From: Pseudoduganella rivuli
GTDB taxonomy: Bacteria; Pseudomonadota; Gammaproteobacteria; Burkholderiales; Burkholderiaceae_D
NCBI RefSeq assembly: GCF_009674485.1
Contig: NZ_WKJJ01000029.1
Location: 1-64,000, forward strand
Reading direction: 5' to 3'
DNA length: 64,000 nt
The notes under the pieces are model-generated. The model was not told the origin of the DNA, did not search any database, and worked only from the letters and a program-made list of their open reading frames with translations. The position numbers were made by a program, and so were the translations under genes. The stretch's first letter is position 1, and every line of letters starts with the position of its first letter. Positions 61,564 through 64,000 of this stretch are shown here, one piece after another.

Positions 61564-64000
61564 ATGGCCCCCGTTGCTGACTTCCATGCCCGGCTGGCAC
61601 GGCTGAGTCTGGCTGCGCGGCTGCGCGCGGCCGTTGCCGCGGTGGCGCTGCCGATGGGCGCCGCCGCCGCGCTGGCGCTGGTGCTGCACGTGGTGACGGT
61701 TTCGTTGTGGGAGACGGCCGCCACCGACCATGCGCGCGTGGCGGAACTGGTCAGCCAGAGCGCGCCGCTGTTACGCGCGGCGGGCGGCGTGCCGGAGGAG
61801 CGGCGCGCCGCATTGGCGGGATTGCGCGCGCAGATGCGCGACGCGGCGGCGCTCAGTGATGACGCGGCCGTGCGCGCGGCCGCCCAGGCGGTCAGCCTGG
61901 CCACGTATGACCACGAATCCGTCAAGGCCGGCGCGGCCCCGCTTGCGCCGTTGCTGGACCGGGTGGCGCTGGCCGCGGCGCGCGCTTCCGCCCATGCCCG
62001 GCGCAGTGCCGACACCGCCGGCAACATCACGCTCGTCGTCCTGCTGCTGGCGCCCGCGCTGGCGGCCGCCGGCGGCATCGTGCTGGCGCGCGCCATCACG
62101 CGCGGCATCGATGGCACCTTGCGCGAATGTATCGCGTTTGCCGGCGATATCGCGGCCGGCAATTTCCGTCATGGCGGCGCCCATGCGCGTCCCGGCGCGC
62201 GGGCGCGCCGCATGCACGCGCCGGCGGACAGCGCCAGCGAGTTCGACGTGCTGGTGCGCAAGATGAACGGCATCGCCGAGGAAACGCTGGCGGCGGCCGA
62301 GCGCGAAGTCGAACACGTCAAGCGGCTGGAAGGGGTGGAACGTTCGTGGGCGCTGTTGTCGGCGTGCAGCCGCTCGCTGGTCAAGGCGCCGGGTGAAGCG
62401 GCACTGACGGACGCGATTTGCCATCACCTGGTGGAACTGGGCGGCTACCGTATCGCCTGGGTCGGCTATGCGCGCGACGACGACGGCCGCACCATCGAAC
62501 CGGTGTCGCATGCCGGCACCGACCGGGCATACGTCGATGCCCTGCAACTGAGCTGGGGCGCCGACGTACACCGGCACGGCGGCTTCGGCACGGCGATCCA
62601 GCAGCGCCGCATGCTGGTCTGCAAGAGCATGCACGGCGACCTGGTCTTCACGTCCTGGAAGTCGATGGCGCCGCCGCACGGGATCGACGCGTGCATCGCG
62701 TTGCCGCTGCTGGACGGCGAGGGGCCGATCGGCGTGCTGGGGCTGTACGCGGCGGACGCCAAGGGATTTACCGACGAGGAAATCAAGCTGCTGCAAGACC
62801 TGGCAGACGACCTGGCGTTCGGCATCGCCAGCCGGCGCGACCATGCGCTGCGCGAGCAGGTCGAAGACGAACTGGCGCACCATACCAACTACGACGGCCT
62901 GACGGGGCTGGCCACTGTGTCCACCCTGCAGCGCCACCTTGCGCCGCATGCGGCGAAGGCGCTCGACGGGCACCGCAAGGTGGCGGCGATCCACGTCAAC
63001 ATTGACCGCTTCCGCGAAGTGAACCAGGCGCTGGGGCGCGATGCGGGCGACCGGCTGTTGATGCACGTGGCGCAGCGGCTGCAGCAGGCGTGCGGCCACC
63101 ACGCGCTGCTGGCGCGTGCCGGCCCCGATGAATTCATCGCGGTGTTGCCGGGCATCGCCGGTTCCGGCAATGCGGCGGCGGCCGCGTCGCGCTTTGTCGC
63201 GTCACTGCGGGATGCGGAGCCCGGGACGGAGCTGGCGGCACACGTATCGGTCGGTATCGCCATCCATCCCGACGATGGCGGCGACGCCGATGCCCTGCTG
63301 CGCCATGCCGCGCTGGCAATGCAGGAAGCCAAGCGGCAGGGCGGCAATGCGTGGCGTTTCTATGCGAAGGAAACCAATGCCCGCATGGCCGCACGCCAGG
63401 CGATGGAAGCGGAGTTGCACGGGGTGCTTGGACGCGCTGAGCTGGAGTTGCACTACCAGCCGCAATGCAGCCTGGTGACGGGCGCGGTGACCGGGGTGGA
63501 GGCGCTGCTGCGGTGGCGCCATCCGGCGCGCGGGCTGCTGGCGCCGGGCGAATTCCTGGGGGTGGCCGACGAGGCCGGGCTGGCGCCGGCGTTCGGCGCG
63601 TGGGCGATCGACGCGGTCTGTGCGCAGTTGCAGGCGTGGCGTGCCGCCGGCCTGCAACTGCCGCCGGTGGCGCTGAACCTGGGACCGCGCCAGTTCCACC
63701 ATCACGGCCTGGTGGAAACCATACGCTCGGCGTTGCAGCGGCACCAGGTCCCGGAAAAGGCGCTGGAGCTGGAAATCACGGAAAGCGCGTTGATGCGCGA
63801 CACCGAAGAGTCGGTGGCCACGCTGCGCGCGCTGCACGAACTGGGCGTGCGCATCGCGCTGGACGATTTCGGCACGGGGTATTCGTCGCTGAACCAGCTG
63901 CGCCGGCTGCCAGTGGACCATGTGAAGATCGACGAGACGTTCGTGCGGGGCATCGTGACGGCGCCCGATGACGCGGCGGCGTGCAACGGCATCATTTCAC
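61564..64000 (+). CDS. Membrane GAF-GGDEF-EAL protein, 3' end outside window
   Basis: At least 812 codons are open to the window edge. Two membrane helices (LPMGAAAALALVLHVVTVSL, about 29-48, and NITLVVLLLAPALAAAGGIVL, about 156-176) enclose a periplasmic part. A HAMP-like stretch and a GAF domain (about 255-420) follow. The GGDEF domain has a degenerate active site, RAGPDEFIAVL. The EAL domain keeps VEALLRWRHP, ITESALM, DDFGTGYSSL and VKIDETFV. It probably degrades cyclic-di-GMP rather than making it. ATG has GGAGG. A 15-codon frame starting at 61533 with its own AGGGAG overlaps the start and may be a leader. Confidence 0.88.
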   Translation, partial: MAPVADFHARLARLSLAARLRAAVAAVALPMGAAAALALVLHVVTVSLWETAATDHARVAELVSQSAPLLRAAGGVPEERRAALAGLRAQMRDAAALSDDAAVRAAAQAVSLATYDHESVKAGAAPLAPLLDRVALAAARASAHARRSADTAGNITLVVLLLAPALAAAGGIVLARAITRGIDGTLRECIAFAGDIAAGNFRHGGAHARPGARARRMHAPADSASEFDVLVRKMNGIAEETLAAAEREVEHVKRLEGVERSWALLSACSRSLVKAPGEAALTDAICHHLVELGGYRIAWVGYARDDDGRTIEPVSHAGTDRAYVDALQLSWGADVHRHGGFGTAIQQRRMLVCKSMHGDLVFTSWKSMAPPHGIDACIALPLLDGEGPIGVLGLYAADAKGFTDEEIKLLQDLADDLAFGIASRRDHALREQVEDELAHHTNYDGLTGLATVSTLQRHLAPHAAKALDGHRKVAAIHVNIDRFREVNQALGRDAGDRLLMHVAQRLQQACGHHALLARAGPDEFIAVLPGIAGSGNAAAAASRFVASLRDAEPGTELAAHVSVGIAIHPDDGGDADALLRHAALAMQEAKRQGGNAWRFYAKETNARMAARQAMEAELHGVLGRAELELHYQPQCSLVTGAVTGVEALLRWRHPARGLLAPGEFLGVADEAGLAPAFGAWAIDAVCAQLQAWRAAGLQLPPVALNLGPRQFHHHGLVETIRSALQRHQVPEKALELEITESALMRDTEESVATLRALHELGVRIALDDFGTGYSSLNQLRRLPVDHVKIDETFVRGIVTAPDDAAACNGIIS

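Noticed and set aside
61771..63102. Minus-strand frame of 443 codons inside the GAF-GGDEF-EAL gene
   Set aside because: The plus frame is open to the window end with ordered domains, so the antisense frame is not needed.

Overview
The window is GC-rich (low-to-mid 60s percent by eye) and almost fully coding. It reads like the chromosome of an environmental betaproteobacterium of the Oxalobacteraceae (Massilia/Duganella type). This placement is an inference from the gene set: TIGR01782-like TonB-dependent receptors, a rhizobial-type rhamnose ABC system, a short eat-eutBC ethanolamine cluster, an Oxalobacteraceae-like chemoreceptor, and queE/queD next to tadA. No rRNA, tRNA, CRISPR array, insertion sequence or prophage was seen.

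Layout. 0.36-6.6 kb: a chemoreceptor, ferredoxin-NADP reductase (fpr), and a TonB receptor co-transcribed with an extracellular solute-binding protein. 6.9-34.2 kb: a large sugar island that looks dedicated to rhamnogalacturonan-I (RG-I), the rhamnose-rich backbone of pectin. It holds a 1049-aa TonB receptor, a lipoprotein with two GH43-like propellers, a rhaR-S-T-P-Q-K operon (regulator, ABC importer, kinase), and a divergent operon rhaD-rhaI-GH106-GH28-GH105-rhaM. It continues with an esterase, a DUF1080 protein, an exported PL22-like lyase, a tandem CE12 acetylesterase and a DUF6250-like protein. 34.2-37.7 kb: an Lrp/LysE amino-acid export unit with a near-consensus Lrp box, then a XRE-cupin regulator and a double-GNAT fusion. 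37.7-44.3 kb: an M16 peptidase, a serralysin-like M10 protease with DUF4214, a PAS-GGDEF diguanylate cyclase and an orphan histidine kinase. 44.4-46.0 kb: queE-queD-tadA (tRNA wobble modification). 46.1-51.7 kb: several alpha/beta hydrolases, an LdcA-type peptidase, a FAD oxidase, and a MarR regulator whose operator is repeated in front of an epoxide-hydrolase-like gene. 52-55.9 kb: ABC-F ATPase (ybiT) and nadA-nadC. 55.9-61.5 kb: AraC regulator divergent from eat-porin-eutB-eutC. 61.6-64.0 kb: the start of a GAF-GGDEF-EAL protein, cut by the window end.

How the genes work together. In the RG-I island, surface and periplasmic enzymes would trim side chains (GH43), deacetylate (CE12, esterase), cut the backbone (GH28, lyase), and remove unsaturated uronate (GH105) and rhamnose (GH106). 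The TonB receptor would import oligosaccharides, RhaSTPQ would import rhamnose, and RhaM/RhaI/RhaK/RhaD would convert it to dihydroxyacetone phosphate and lactate. The galacturonate branch is not in the window. Family names come from reading the translated sequences; no database search was run.
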